Assembly: GCA_028824295.1 (NCBI GenBank)
Contig: JAPPED010000030.1
Location: 1-43,368 of the forward strand
Reading direction: 5' to 3'
DNA length: 43,368 bases
Source: Rhodospirillales bacterium
GTDB taxonomy: Bacteria > Pseudomonadota > Alphaproteobacteria > TMED109
Of the stretch, positions 17,777 through 25,567 are shown piece after piece. The stretch's first letter is position 1; each line of letters begins with the position of its first letter. The notes under the pieces were generated by a model. It searched no databases. It saw only the letters and a program-made list of their open reading frames with translations, and had not been told where the DNA came from. Made by a program: the position numbers and the translations under genes.

Positions 17777-18161
17777 CCCGTAACCGACCGCGAAGACCCG
17801 CAAGCGTCCTAACGCAGACCTGAAACGATCTCCGGGTTTTTGCAGGCATTACACAATGCTGGAAACCAGAGCAGGTCGGAGCTGGATGAACGTGGCGCGG
17901 TCATGCAGCCGAAGGCGTAGCGCCGGTCGACGCTCTTGGGGAAACGCCACAGGCGTTCCCGCAAATGTCCGGCCGTGCACAGGTTTCCCGGATTGATTTC
18001 CGCGCGATTCTGCCTCATGCCATGCCAAGCCATCGTCGGTTGCGGGCGGCGCGCCGCCGGTCGCTTCCCTGAGAGCGGGCTCCCCCCAGGGAGGCGCAGT
18101 CAGGCCGGGAACATTCGTGCAGCAACCTTCGGGGAGGTGCGGTCGAGAGGTGTCGGCGGCG
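17777..18161. other. Convergent gene-free stretch with a hairpin
   Basis: 385 bp between the ends of the TIGR02186 gene and the MFS gene. The only structure I can support is the stem-loop at 17939-17960. A 74-codon reverse-strand frame (17809-18033) has no ribosome binding site and no recognisable family; it is not called. Bidirectional transcription termination is expected here, but no T-tailed terminator is evident. Confidence 0.5.
17939..17960. repeat. Stem-loop in convergent intergenic region
   Basis: GGGAAACGCC pairs with GGCGTTCCC around an ACA loop, nine base pairs with one bulged A at 17942. It may contribute to termination or transcript stability between the convergent genes, but a T-run is absent. 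Confidence 0.5.
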
Positions 18162-19412
18162 TCAGGAGAGGTCGCGCCGGCGTTTCCTCAGCGACAGCCA
18201 AACCAGGGCGGATGCGGCCAGCGCTAGGAATGGGAGCATTGCCACGTTCACCGTGATCCAGCCGCCCACCTGCGTTCCGCCGGCGCAGTTCATCAGGCCG
18301 CCCGAGGCGAGACTGGCCAGCGTGACCGAACCGAAGACGATGGTGTCATTGAGACCCTGCACCCGGCCACGCTCCTGATAGCCGTGCGCGCCCGCCAACA
18401 GAGTGGTCGCACCAATGAAGCCGAAGTTCCAGCCGAGGCCCAGAAGGATCAGGGCGGCAAAGAAATGGGTCAGGGTCACCCCCAGGCACGCGGTGAGGCC
18501 CGCGAACCCAAGGATCAGGAGGCCCGCGGTCACGATCCGGTGCACGCCGAAGCGGGCGATGAGATGGCCGGTGACAAACGATGGCGCGTACATTGCCAGG
18601 ACGTGGGCCGAGACGATGTCGTTAGCGTTGTCGCTGGTAAAGCCACAGCCGATGACCGCCAGCGGTGTCGAAGTCATCACCAGGCTCATCAGCGAATACG
18701 CAACCGTGGCGCAGATGATCGCGACCAGGACCGTGGGATCCCGCAGGAGTTCGAGGCGGGTCCGGCTGGGGGGCAACTGCGTCCCCGGCTGACGGTCAGG
18801 GGGGACGGTCGGCAGGTCGAGCAACCAGAACAGGACCATGCCGCCGAGATTCAGGGCAACTACCGCGAGGTACGTGCCGACAAAGGGGATGGGGAGAAAG
18901 GCGCTGCCGATGAGAGGCCAGGCCGTCACGTCGGCCACCAGTTTGTTCAGTTGTGGCCCGAACAAGGCCGACAGGAGGCCGCCCGCCAGCACGTAGGAGA
19001 TCGCCTTGGGTCGGAATGCCACCGATGCGGTGTCGGCGGCGGCAAAACGGTAAAACCCCTGCGTCGACATGTAGACGCCGGTGAGATAGGCCCCGATGAG
19101 CAATCCCGGGAACGAACCGATATAGAGACTGTACGCAGAGATGGACGCTCCGATGGCCCCGGCGATGGCCCCGACCACGAACCCGAACCGACGCCCCCGG
19201 CGCTGCATCAGCGGTGACATCCACGGGGCCGTGGTCATCGAGCCGAAGACAATGACCGAGATGGGAAGCGTGGCGAGGCACGGATTGCCAGCCACCATGC
19301 CACCCGCGAGCCCGGCCACCACGAAATTCATCGGTAGCTGCGCACCCAGGATCGCCTGTGCCGCCATGAGGACGGCGACATTGCGCTTGGCCCGGGCATC
19401 GTCGACCAGCAT
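18162..19412 (-). CDS. Major facilitator superfamily transporter
   Basis: A 416-residue inner-membrane protein with about 12 predicted hydrophobic helices in two six-helix halves. The loop between helices 2 and 3 is MQRRGRRFGFVVGA, the MFS motif A region, and a polar linker (PDRQPGTQLPPSRTRLELL, res. ~213-231) joins the halves. The C-terminus is LSLRKRRRDLS, a basic cytoplasmic tail. The ligand is not identifiable; no regulator or biosynthetic partner is adjacent. It is convergent with the TIGR02186 gene and divergent from the solute-binding protein. Confidence 0.85.
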   Translation of the reverse strand: MLVDDARAKRNVAVLMAAQAILGAQLPMNFVVAGLAGGMVAGNPCLATLPISVIVFGSMTTAPWMSPLMQRRGRRFGFVVGAIAGAIGASISAYSLYIGSFPGLLIGAYLTGVYMSTQGFYRFAAADTASVAFRPKAISYVLAGGLLSALFGPQLNKLVADVTAWPLIGSAFLPIPFVGTYLAVVALNLGGMVLFWLLDLPTVPPDRQPGTQLPPSRTRLELLRDPTVLVAIICATVAYSLMSLVMTSTPLAVIGCGFTSDNANDIVSAHVLAMYAPSFVTGHLIARFGVHRIVTAGLLILGFAGLTACLGVTLTHFFAALILLGLGWNFGFIGATTLLAGAHGYQERGRVQGLNDTIVFGSVTLASLASGGLMNCAGGTQVGGWITVNVAMLPFLALAASALVWLSLRKRRRDLS

Positions 19413-20002
19413 CAGGGAATCATCCGTGAAGCGTTGTCACAAGGGGGGAGCATCGTTCTAGGGGAAGGTGAGAGCTGGCAGTGGGCAAGCAGGTGCTCCT
19501 TGAACGGGACTTCCTCCCGCGCGCGGCGTTCGCCGTCGCGGCAATGGCAAACGTGTGCAGATCGCCGACGTCCTCCTCGACCGCATCGTGCTCGCCGGAT
19601 GTCGCGGTCGCTCTGGCGCTTCCCCACGAGTGAGCGACAGTGGGCACTGCACTTCGAAACTCGACGCTTGGACGACCGCGTTTGCCCGTGCCGCAGATAT
19701 CACCTCCGGGCGGACCTGGCGTGGGGCCATGCTGGCCACGTCGTGGCGCGCCATCATGGCGTTCGCGGGTACCCCGATCTTGCGGGTTTGACGCGCCGGA
19801 CACTGTAGACGGCGAGGTGCGGACCGCAGTAACGTCCCTCCACCGGCCTCGACGGCTTGTGTTGTCGATAACGACTCATCCCCGCCCGCAAATGACCCGT
19901 GCGCACGGGGAAGCGTTTGCGGGTGCATCAGTAGCAGGCCATGAATTTGCGCCCGGCGCAGGCCTACAAGCATGCGCGACGTTACGGGAAGCGGGAGTAT
20001 CA
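19413..20002. other. Gene-free divergent region between MFS and solute-binding protein genes
   Basis: 590 bp holding the promoters of two divergent genes. Open frames exist on both strands (for example an in-frame upstream extension of the solute-binding gene to 19640 and a reverse frame 19458-20072), but none has a ribosome binding site with domain-like content. Short stretches in two forward frames (from ~19481 and ~19555) look vaguely protein-like and may be remnants of a decayed gene; I cannot name it. Confidence 0.4.
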
Positions 20003-21067
20003 ATGATCGACGTTCCTGCGAGAACCCTGCTGCGCTTCGTAGCGGCGTTGACTGTCGGTGTCTCACCGGCACTGGCCGACGACTTGACAGTGGTGTCCTT
20101 CGGCGGCGCCTACGGCGCCGCCCAGAAGAAGCACATGATCGATCCCTTCGCGGAAGCGACGGGGACCAACGTCCTGTTCGACGACTACGCTGGAGGAATT
20201 GCCGAGATCAAGGCCCAGGTCGAGACCGGGAACGTTCACTGGGACGTGGTCGACATCGAGGTCATCGATCTGGAAAGGGCCTGTTCCGAGGGGCTCCTGG
20301 AAGTGCTTCCCCATGATGAGCTGCCACCCGGCAGTGATGGCGTGCCGGCGCAGGAAGATTTCTTCAAGGAAGCACTTGCGAGCGAATGCGGAGTGGGCAA
20401 CATCGTCTGGGCCGTCATCTACGCCTACAACACCGAAACGGTCATCGGCGGTACTCCCAGCACGATCGAGGATTTTTTCGACGTCACGACCTTCCCGGGC
20501 CAGCGGGCGCTTCGGCGCCGGCCCCAAGTCAACCTCGAGTGGGCCCTGATCGCCGATGGGGTTCCACGGGATCGGGTGTACCAGGTGCTGGCCACGGCCG
20601 CCGGGCAGGCCCGCGCGTTCGCGAAGCTCGACACCATCAAGGACCATGTCGTCTGGTACGAGTCCTGGTCGCAGGCACCCCAGCTGCTGAACGACGGCGG
20701 GGCGGTACTGGTGCAATCGGCCAACGGCCGCATCTACAAGGACATCGAGGACTACGACCGTCCGTTCGTCATCGTCTGGGACGGAAACGTGTTCGATCTC
20801 GACGTGTGGTCGGTCGTCAAGGGAACGCCGAACCGGGAGCGGGCATTCGAGTTCGTGGCGTTCGCCACCCAGACCACGCCGCTTGCCGGCATGCAGGATG
20901 TGGCCTATGGGCCGACCCGACGGTCCGCCGCGCAACTCGTCGACCCGAAAGTGCGCGACGAGTTGCCAACGGCCCACATCGACGATGGCCTGAAGGTTGA
21001 GAGCGCGTTCTGGGCCGACTTCGGCGAAGGCCTTGAAGAGGAGTTCAGCCGGTGGCTGCTGAACTGA
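20003..21067 (+). CDS. ABC transporter periplasmic solute-binding protein (PotD-like)
   Basis: A 354-residue protein whose ATG at 20003 begins a clear Sec signal peptide (LLRFVAALTVGVSPALA, cleavage before DDLTVV). The mature part starts LTVVSFGGAYGAAQKKHMIDPF and contains DVVDIEVIDLERACSEGLLE, VWAVIYAYNTE and FPGQRALRRRPQVNLEW, typical of spermidine/putrescine-type binding proteins (COG0687). The ligand is probably a small polyamine-like or amino-acid-derived cation, but this is inferred from the family. No permease or ATPase gene is adjacent, so it is an orphan here. Its upstream open frame extension is rejected because the signal peptide fixes the start. Confidence 0.88.
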   Translation: MIDVPARTLLRFVAALTVGVSPALADDLTVVSFGGAYGAAQKKHMIDPFAEATGTNVLFDDYAGGIAEIKAQVETGNVHWDVVDIEVIDLERACSEGLLEVLPHDELPPGSDGVPAQEDFFKEALASECGVGNIVWAVIYAYNTETVIGGTPSTIEDFFDVTTFPGQRALRRRPQVNLEWALIADGVPRDRVYQVLATAAGQARAFAKLDTIKDHVVWYESWSQAPQLLNDGGAVLVQSANGRIYKDIEDYDRPFVIVWDGNVFDLDVWSVVKGTPNRERAFEFVAFATQTTPLAGMQDVAYGPTRRSAAQLVDPKVRDELPTAHIDDGLKVESAFWADFGEGLEEEFSRWLLN

Positions 21068-21228
21068 CCTCGCGATCGCACGCTTGACGCGCCAGCCAAG
21101 GAGCGTCGGCGGGGCCTGAGCAGCGACCGGCAGGGAGGCCAGGTGGTCGCAGCAGGAATCCTGCTCTCTTCCCGTTCGAGTTCGACTTCCGATCGAGCCG
21201 GTGCGGCGGGCCAGGACGTCGGCAACCC

Positions 21229-21930
21229 TCAGCGAGGCGGGTAGTTCGGGCGGTCCGGGCCGTAGTGTTGCGACAGGTACTCGAGGACGGTTTGCCGCAG
21301 GCCGCCTCGGAGCGGTGTCATCTCGTGCTCATCCACCATCAGGTCGAGGAGCTTGTCCCACTGCCTCAGCGGCAGGCCCTGCTGGATCACGATGCGCTCC
21401 GAGTGACAGGCGGTGCACGCAGCATGCGTTTCCGCGGCGCCGGGGCCGGCCGCGAACAGGCCAATGCCGTGCTCCGCAAGTTCGATCGACCGCACCGGCT
21501 TCCTGGGCGCCGGTCCAAAATCAGCCGGGCGATCGCTCATCTGGTTCAGGAAAGCGATCAGGTCAGCCCGGTCGCCATCGTCTCCCAGGCCCTCGAATTG
21601 CATCACCGTGCCCTTCACGACTGCCCGTGGCCCCGCCAGGAAGGCATCGAGGCGCTCCGGGGTCCAGTGCCCACCGTGGGCCACCATGGCGTCGGAGTAG
21701 CGGAAGCGGTCCTTGGCCCCCACCGGAGCACCGAGGACACCCCAGAGATTCGGGCCGATCCGCGTGTCGCCACCATTGACGACCGTGTGACAGGCCGCAC
21801 ATTTGCGGAAGATCAGCTCCCCCCTGTCCGGGTCCGCCGCTGCAAGGCGAGCTTCGATGTCGGCCGCTCCGGCAGGCCATGCGGCAATGGAAGCGAAGAC
21901 CAGCAGTGCCGCGGGAACGACAAGCCTCAA
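21229..21930 (-). CDS. sorB: Diheme c-type cytochrome, electron-acceptor subunit of sulfite dehydrogenase
   Basis: A 233-residue periplasmic protein. The TTG at 21930 is favoured as start because AGGAGGG lies seven bases before it and a signal peptide (LVVPAALLVFASIAAWPAGA) follows; the GTG at 21948 would itself overlap that ribosome binding site. Two heme c motifs are CAACH (44-48) and CTACH (172-176). The first domain is a class I cytochrome fold with a likely axial Met110 (KGTVMQF). It follows the molybdoenzyme gene by 24 bp and would take its electrons to the respiratory chain. Classical SorB is monoheme, so this two-domain form is closer to SoxD-like or fused cytochromes. Confidence 0.82.
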   Translation of the reverse strand: MRLVVPAALLVFASIAAWPAGAADIEARLAAADPDRGELIFRKCAACHTVVNGGDTRIGPNLWGVLGAPVGAKDRFRYSDAMVAHGGHWTPERLDAFLAGPRAVVKGTVMQFEGLGDDGDRADLIAFLNQMSDRPADFGPAPRKPVRSIELAEHGIGLFAAGPGAAETHAACTACHSERIVIQQGLPLRQWDKLLDLMVDEHEMTPLRGGLRQTVLEYLSQHYGPDRPNYPPR

Positions 21931-21954
21931 TGGGTAGCCCTCCTGCACCCGGCC

Positions 21955-23250
21955 TCACGTCACGTGCAGAGCGACCCGGTGCATGGTGTTGTTGAGATAA
22001 CCCTTGGGGTTCCAGTCGATGGCGAAGGGCTGCATATCGCCGGCACTGTCAGTCGCGCGCGCCCAGATCTCGTAGTAGCCCGCCTCGGGAAAGACGACCC
22101 TCCGGCGCCAATCTTGCCACGCGCCCGAGTTGGCCGGCCGATCCAGATCGGCGGCCATCCAAGTGGCGCCGAAATCCATCGAAAGGTCGACTCCCACGAC
22201 CGTCCGGTCGCCCGACCAGGCGTGTCCGCGGATTTCGATCTCCCGTGCGGCCGGGCTGTTGTTGGCCGGGAAGGTCACGAGGGACTTGACCGGCATGCGC
22301 TCGATGATTTCGAAATCCTCGTTCGGCACCTCGTCTCCCGGAGCGACCGGATAGCGCGGCACCCGATAGGACGTGCCTGTCATTTTCGGGCCATCATGGA
22401 CCTGGTCGCGCAGTTGAATCCGCGTCAGCCATTTGTGCGAGCAGGAACCAGGCCAGCCTGGTACGACCAGGCGCAGCGGCGCCCCGTTCTGTCGGTGCAA
22501 CGGACCTCCGTTCATCGCGAAGGCGATCAGCACGTTGTCCGTCATGGCCTCGGCAAGCGGTATACCGCGCGAGATCGGCAGCTTGTCCGGCTTCCCGGAG
22601 AGGTGGGTGTCCGCCCCGTAGTGCGCGGTGTAGACGACACCGGGTTTTGGTCCGGCCTGCCTGAGCACGTCGGCTAGCCGGACGCCGGTCCACTCCGCGC
22701 AGGCGACCGCGCCGACCGTCCATTGATTGCCCGTGGCCGGGGGGTCAAAGAAGGCCCGCCCGTTGCCGCCGCATTCGATCATGAGCGCCATCGTCACGAC
22801 CTCGAATTTCTGCTGGAGGTCCTGGATCGTCATCGTCACCGGTTCGTCGACCAGGCCGTCAACGGTCAGGGTCCAGGTTCCAGCGTCCACTTCCTCGGGC
22901 GGCAGGCCGTTATTGCGGATGAAATGCCGAGCTGTCGGAGTGATCGCGTCGTCCAGCAAGTGCGCGGGTGTCTCGGCGTTGAGCGGCCGGTCGTTCAGGA
23001 GCGTGAGCCCGTCCTTGCCGACAAGAAGATCCGCGTCAGCGAAGGCGGCCGGGACAAGCCCGCGCGGCATGCTCGCGTAGTACGGGATTGTCAGTCCGAG
23101 CAGCCCGCCCGCAGCCGTGCTGCCGGCGCCAATGAAGAATCTGCGCCGGCTCAGCCCCGGTTGAGCATGGAAGAACTGTCGCCGTGCTTCTTCGGGATGC
23201 TCCGTGAAGAAGGCGTACAGGCCGGGAGTTTCGTTCCGTTTTCTCGACAT
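21955..23250 (-). CDS. sorA: Sulfite dehydrogenase molybdopterin subunit (SorA/SoxC family)
   Basis: A 431-residue molybdenum-cofactor enzyme of the sulfite oxidase family, oxidising sulfite to sulfate in the periplasm. The ATG at 23250 is chosen over an open extension to 23322 because it gives a typical N-terminus. A Tat-type signal, SRRRFF (res. 34-39) followed by GAGSTAAGGLLGLTIP, indicates folded export. The cofactor-ligating Cys160 lies in MIECGGNGRAFF. The C-terminal dimerisation domain has GHAWSGDRTVVGVDLSMD. The product is coupled to the downstream diheme cytochrome gene. SoxC is the main alternative, but no other sox genes are present. Confidence 0.88.
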   Translation of the reverse strand: MSRKRNETPGLYAFFTEHPEEARRQFFHAQPGLSRRRFFIGAGSTAAGGLLGLTIPYYASMPRGLVPAAFADADLLVGKDGLTLLNDRPLNAETPAHLLDDAITPTARHFIRNNGLPPEEVDAGTWTLTVDGLVDEPVTMTIQDLQQKFEVVTMALMIECGGNGRAFFDPPATGNQWTVGAVACAEWTGVRLADVLRQAGPKPGVVYTAHYGADTHLSGKPDKLPISRGIPLAEAMTDNVLIAFAMNGGPLHRQNGAPLRLVVPGWPGSCSHKWLTRIQLRDQVHDGPKMTGTSYRVPRYPVAPGDEVPNEDFEIIERMPVKSLVTFPANNSPAAREIEIRGHAWSGDRTVVGVDLSMDFGATWMAADLDRPANSGAWQDWRRRVVFPEAGYYEIWARATDSAGDMQPFAIDWNPKGYLNNTMHRVALHVT

Positions 23251-23519
23251 GTTTCCCCCTTTTTCCGTCCGCCCGATCGCGCAGCCCCGCGGGCATGCAC
23301 CTGCGGCCGGCCGTTCCGTCATCCTGTCCGGAGGGGTGCCGCTGTCAATCCGGCCCCGCGCCCTACGGTGTTTCTAGGGACGGTTCGATCGAGGGCGCCG
23401 CGGCTGGTCGGGCGATTCCGCGAGATCCGCCGCTGCACGAAGCGGAGCGGGACAATGATTCAGCTTGGTAGTCTGCCGCCGTTCGCCGCGACCGCCGAGG
23501 ATTCGGAAGCCGATTGAGC

Positions 23520-24287
23520 GTGAAGATTGTCTTAAGCCGCAAGGGCCTCGACAGCAGCGACCAGGGTGGTCGGGGGATCTCGCCGATCGTCAATGGCCGA
23601 CCGATCAGTATCCCCATTCCAACGCGGCATCGTCCGTCCGGGACGACTTACGACGATCTCGGGCTCGGCGAGGTTGTGGGACAGGCCACGAACGGCCGGC
23701 TGGACGGGGCAAGCTACTGCCATCACGATCCGATGTTCGAAGCCGGAAGATGTGCGTTTGGCCAAGCCGGCGCCGCGCAGTCCCATCTGTCAAACACTGG
23801 CGTCGGTCTGGGTGATGTGTTCCTGTTCTTCGGCCTGTTCGGCAACCCTGACCACAGCGACAGGCATCACCGGATTTTCGGCTATCTCGAGGTGGAAGAG
23901 GTGATCGCACCTGGATCGAGTCCCGACTCCGAGCGCCTGTTGCAGGGGTTCTCGCGACGGCACCCTCACACGATCGGCGACTGGCATCCGAACAACACGA
24001 TTTATGTTGGCAAGGGAACGACCGCCGTCGCCGCCGGCTTGGGCCTTCGTCTCTCGTCAGCCGACGGTCTGGCGAGCAGGTGGAACGTTCCGCCGTGGTT
24101 GCGCCGCGCAGGACTGACCTATCACGCGAAACCCGAGCGCTGGGGTTGCGACAACACGCTGCATGCGGTCGCCCGCGGTCAGGAGTTCGTTTCGGATGTC
24201 TCCGGCATTGCCGAGGCGATCCCGTGGCTGGACCGAATCATGACGGAGATTTCAGGGAAGGAGTGTTCGGCGGGGAAGACGAACTGA
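23520..24287 (+). CDS. Nucleotide modification associated domain 3 (Nmad3) protein
   Basis: A 255-residue protein from GTG at 23520, giving the family-like N-terminus MKIVLSRKGLDSS; a TTG two codons upstream is possible. Conserved-looking stretches are ISPIVNGRPISIPIP, TTYDDLG, YCHHDPMFE, FLFFGLFG and YLEVEEVI. The pattern matches the Nmad3 domain, predicted from comparative genomics to act with enzymes that modify nucleotides or nucleic acid; no biochemical function is established to my knowledge. Here it is alone: no DNA-modifying enzyme, restriction gene or phage gene is beside it. It is divergent from sorA and convergent with a hydrolase. Confidence 0.75.
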   Translation: MKIVLSRKGLDSSDQGGRGISPIVNGRPISIPIPTRHRPSGTTYDDLGLGEVVGQATNGRLDGASYCHHDPMFEAGRCAFGQAGAAQSHLSNTGVGLGDVFLFFGLFGNPDHSDRHHRIFGYLEVEEVIAPGSSPDSERLLQGFSRRHPHTIGDWHPNNTIYVGKGTTAVAAGLGLRLSSADGLASRWNVPPWLRRAGLTYHAKPERWGCDNTLHAVARGQEFVSDVSGIAEAIPWLDRIMTEISGKECSAGKTN

Positions 24288-24395
24288 GGCGCCGGTCCGG
24301 AGCTGCCCGCGCGCGCCTGACCACCGGTTCGATGTGACGGTGGGATTCGCGCGCCTCCGCCTTCCTGGGGCCGTGTGCATGGGCGCGGCCCATAG

Positions 24396-25286
24396 TTATG
24401 CCGCCGGCAGGTGTTCCCGAAACCACGCGAGGGTCGCGTTCATCACCTCACTGAAAGCTGGGTCGGCATACACCTCGTAGTGACCGTAGCCTTCGAGCAC
24501 CACCAGCTTCTTCGGCTCGCCGGCACGGCGGTAGAGCTCCCGGGATTCTTCTGGCGGCACGAGTCGGTCGTCGTCGGTCGTGATGAAGAGAACCGGGCGG
24601 GGCGAGATTCTGTCCACCACCCATTCCGGGTGGAAGCTGAGGGTCTCGTCCACATACTCAAGCGGTAGGGTATTGAGCGCTGACGGGATCGTGCGGCGCG
24701 CTGCCGCCGCCAGCTCCGCCGACTGGCGGTCGGGGAGCAGCACCTCACCGCGCTCGACGAACTCCGACTGGCCGTCCATGGCGCGCTTGACGCGGTCGGA
24801 AGCAGACCGGTCAAGCAGGTCGGACCATTCGTCCGGCCGGCGGACACTTCGCATCCACCGCTCACCGTGGCCGATCCCGACCACGCTGACGACGCAACGC
24901 ACTCGCCGGTCGATTGCTCCGGTCCACACGACCGTTGCACCGCCGTAGCTCGTGCCGTAGATACCGAGCCGCTGCTCGTCCACATCGTCCTGTGCCCCCA
25001 GGAAGGTGAGAGCGGCCTGCACGTCGGCGACCCGGCTGTAGGGAGCCAGGCGGGTGCGGGCCCCCTCGCTCTCCCCCCAGCCCTTGTAGTCGAACGTCAG
25101 GACGACGTACCCGGCCTCGGCGAGCACCCGTGCGTTGTCCGGAAGGTAGAGGTCCTTGACTCCGGTGTAGCCATGGCAAAGCACGATGCCGGCACGCATC
25201 CCGTCAGGTCGTGGTTCGTCAGGGCGGAAGAGATCACCCGCGAGCTGGAATCCTTCCGAGTAAAAGGAGACCGGGGTTCGGTTCAT
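24396..25286 (-). CDS. Alpha/beta hydrolase (BAAT/dienelactone hydrolase-like)
   Basis: A 296-residue cytoplasmic hydrolase starting MNRTPVSFYSEGFQLAGDLF; the frame is open 47 codons upstream but a ribosome binding site (AAGGAA) supports the ATG at 25286. The nucleophile elbow is GTSYGG (Ser113), the oxyanion region LCHGYTG (His39-Gly40), the acid Asp240 in TTDDDRLVP, and the base His269 in GYGHYEV: a complete catalytic triad. Such enzymes cleave esters or thioesters of unknown substrates. Neighbours give no functional hint: Nmad3 converges from one side and the ybdK-type ligase diverges from the other. Confidence 0.87.
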   Translation of the reverse strand: MNRTPVSFYSEGFQLAGDLFRPDEPRPDGMRAGIVLCHGYTGVKDLYLPDNARVLAEAGYVVLTFDYKGWGESEGARTRLAPYSRVADVQAALTFLGAQDDVDEQRLGIYGTSYGGATVVWTGAIDRRVRCVVSVVGIGHGERWMRSVRRPDEWSDLLDRSASDRVKRAMDGQSEFVERGEVLLPDRQSAELAAAARRTIPSALNTLPLEYVDETLSFHPEWVVDRISPRPVLFITTDDDRLVPPEESRELYRRAGEPKKLVVLEGYGHYEVYADPAFSEVMNATLAWFREHLPAA

Positions 25287-25441
25287 GACAGGGTTCCTTG
25301 GGTGTCCCGCCGGACAAAGAGGGAGGGTCGGCCCGGAAACGTCGTGTCGCCGGGGTGAGCGCGGGCCGTTCGCACAGGTACGGTTCCGGTCTCTCGTGCC
25401 CGCTGCGGAGTGCGCACTGATCGTCAAGTATTGCGTACACC

Positions 25442-25479
25442 GGGGCTTATATCGGTGTCAGGTCGCGGATATAAGCCCC
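25442..25479. repeat. 12-bp perfect inverted repeat related to MITE ends
   Basis: GGGGCTTATATC (25442-25453) and its exact complement GATATAAGCCCC (25468-25479) flank a 14-nt spacer. An alternative 6-bp stem ACACCG/CGGTGT (25437-25442 with 25453-25458) is mutually exclusive with it. The arms resemble the outer part of the terminal repeats of the element at 28712-29010 (11 of 12 bases), and GTCAAGTATT just upstream (25423-25432) matches the inner part. It lies in the divergent promoter region of the hydrolase and ybdK genes and lacks a T-run. Confidence 0.7.
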
Positions 25480-25567
25480 CCTCGGAAGATGGGCCCCGCA
25501 TGGCTGTTGTCAGGCCGCAGATCGTCGAGTACCACCGACCATCTCGTGCCCGTGCAGGCCGAGCGGC

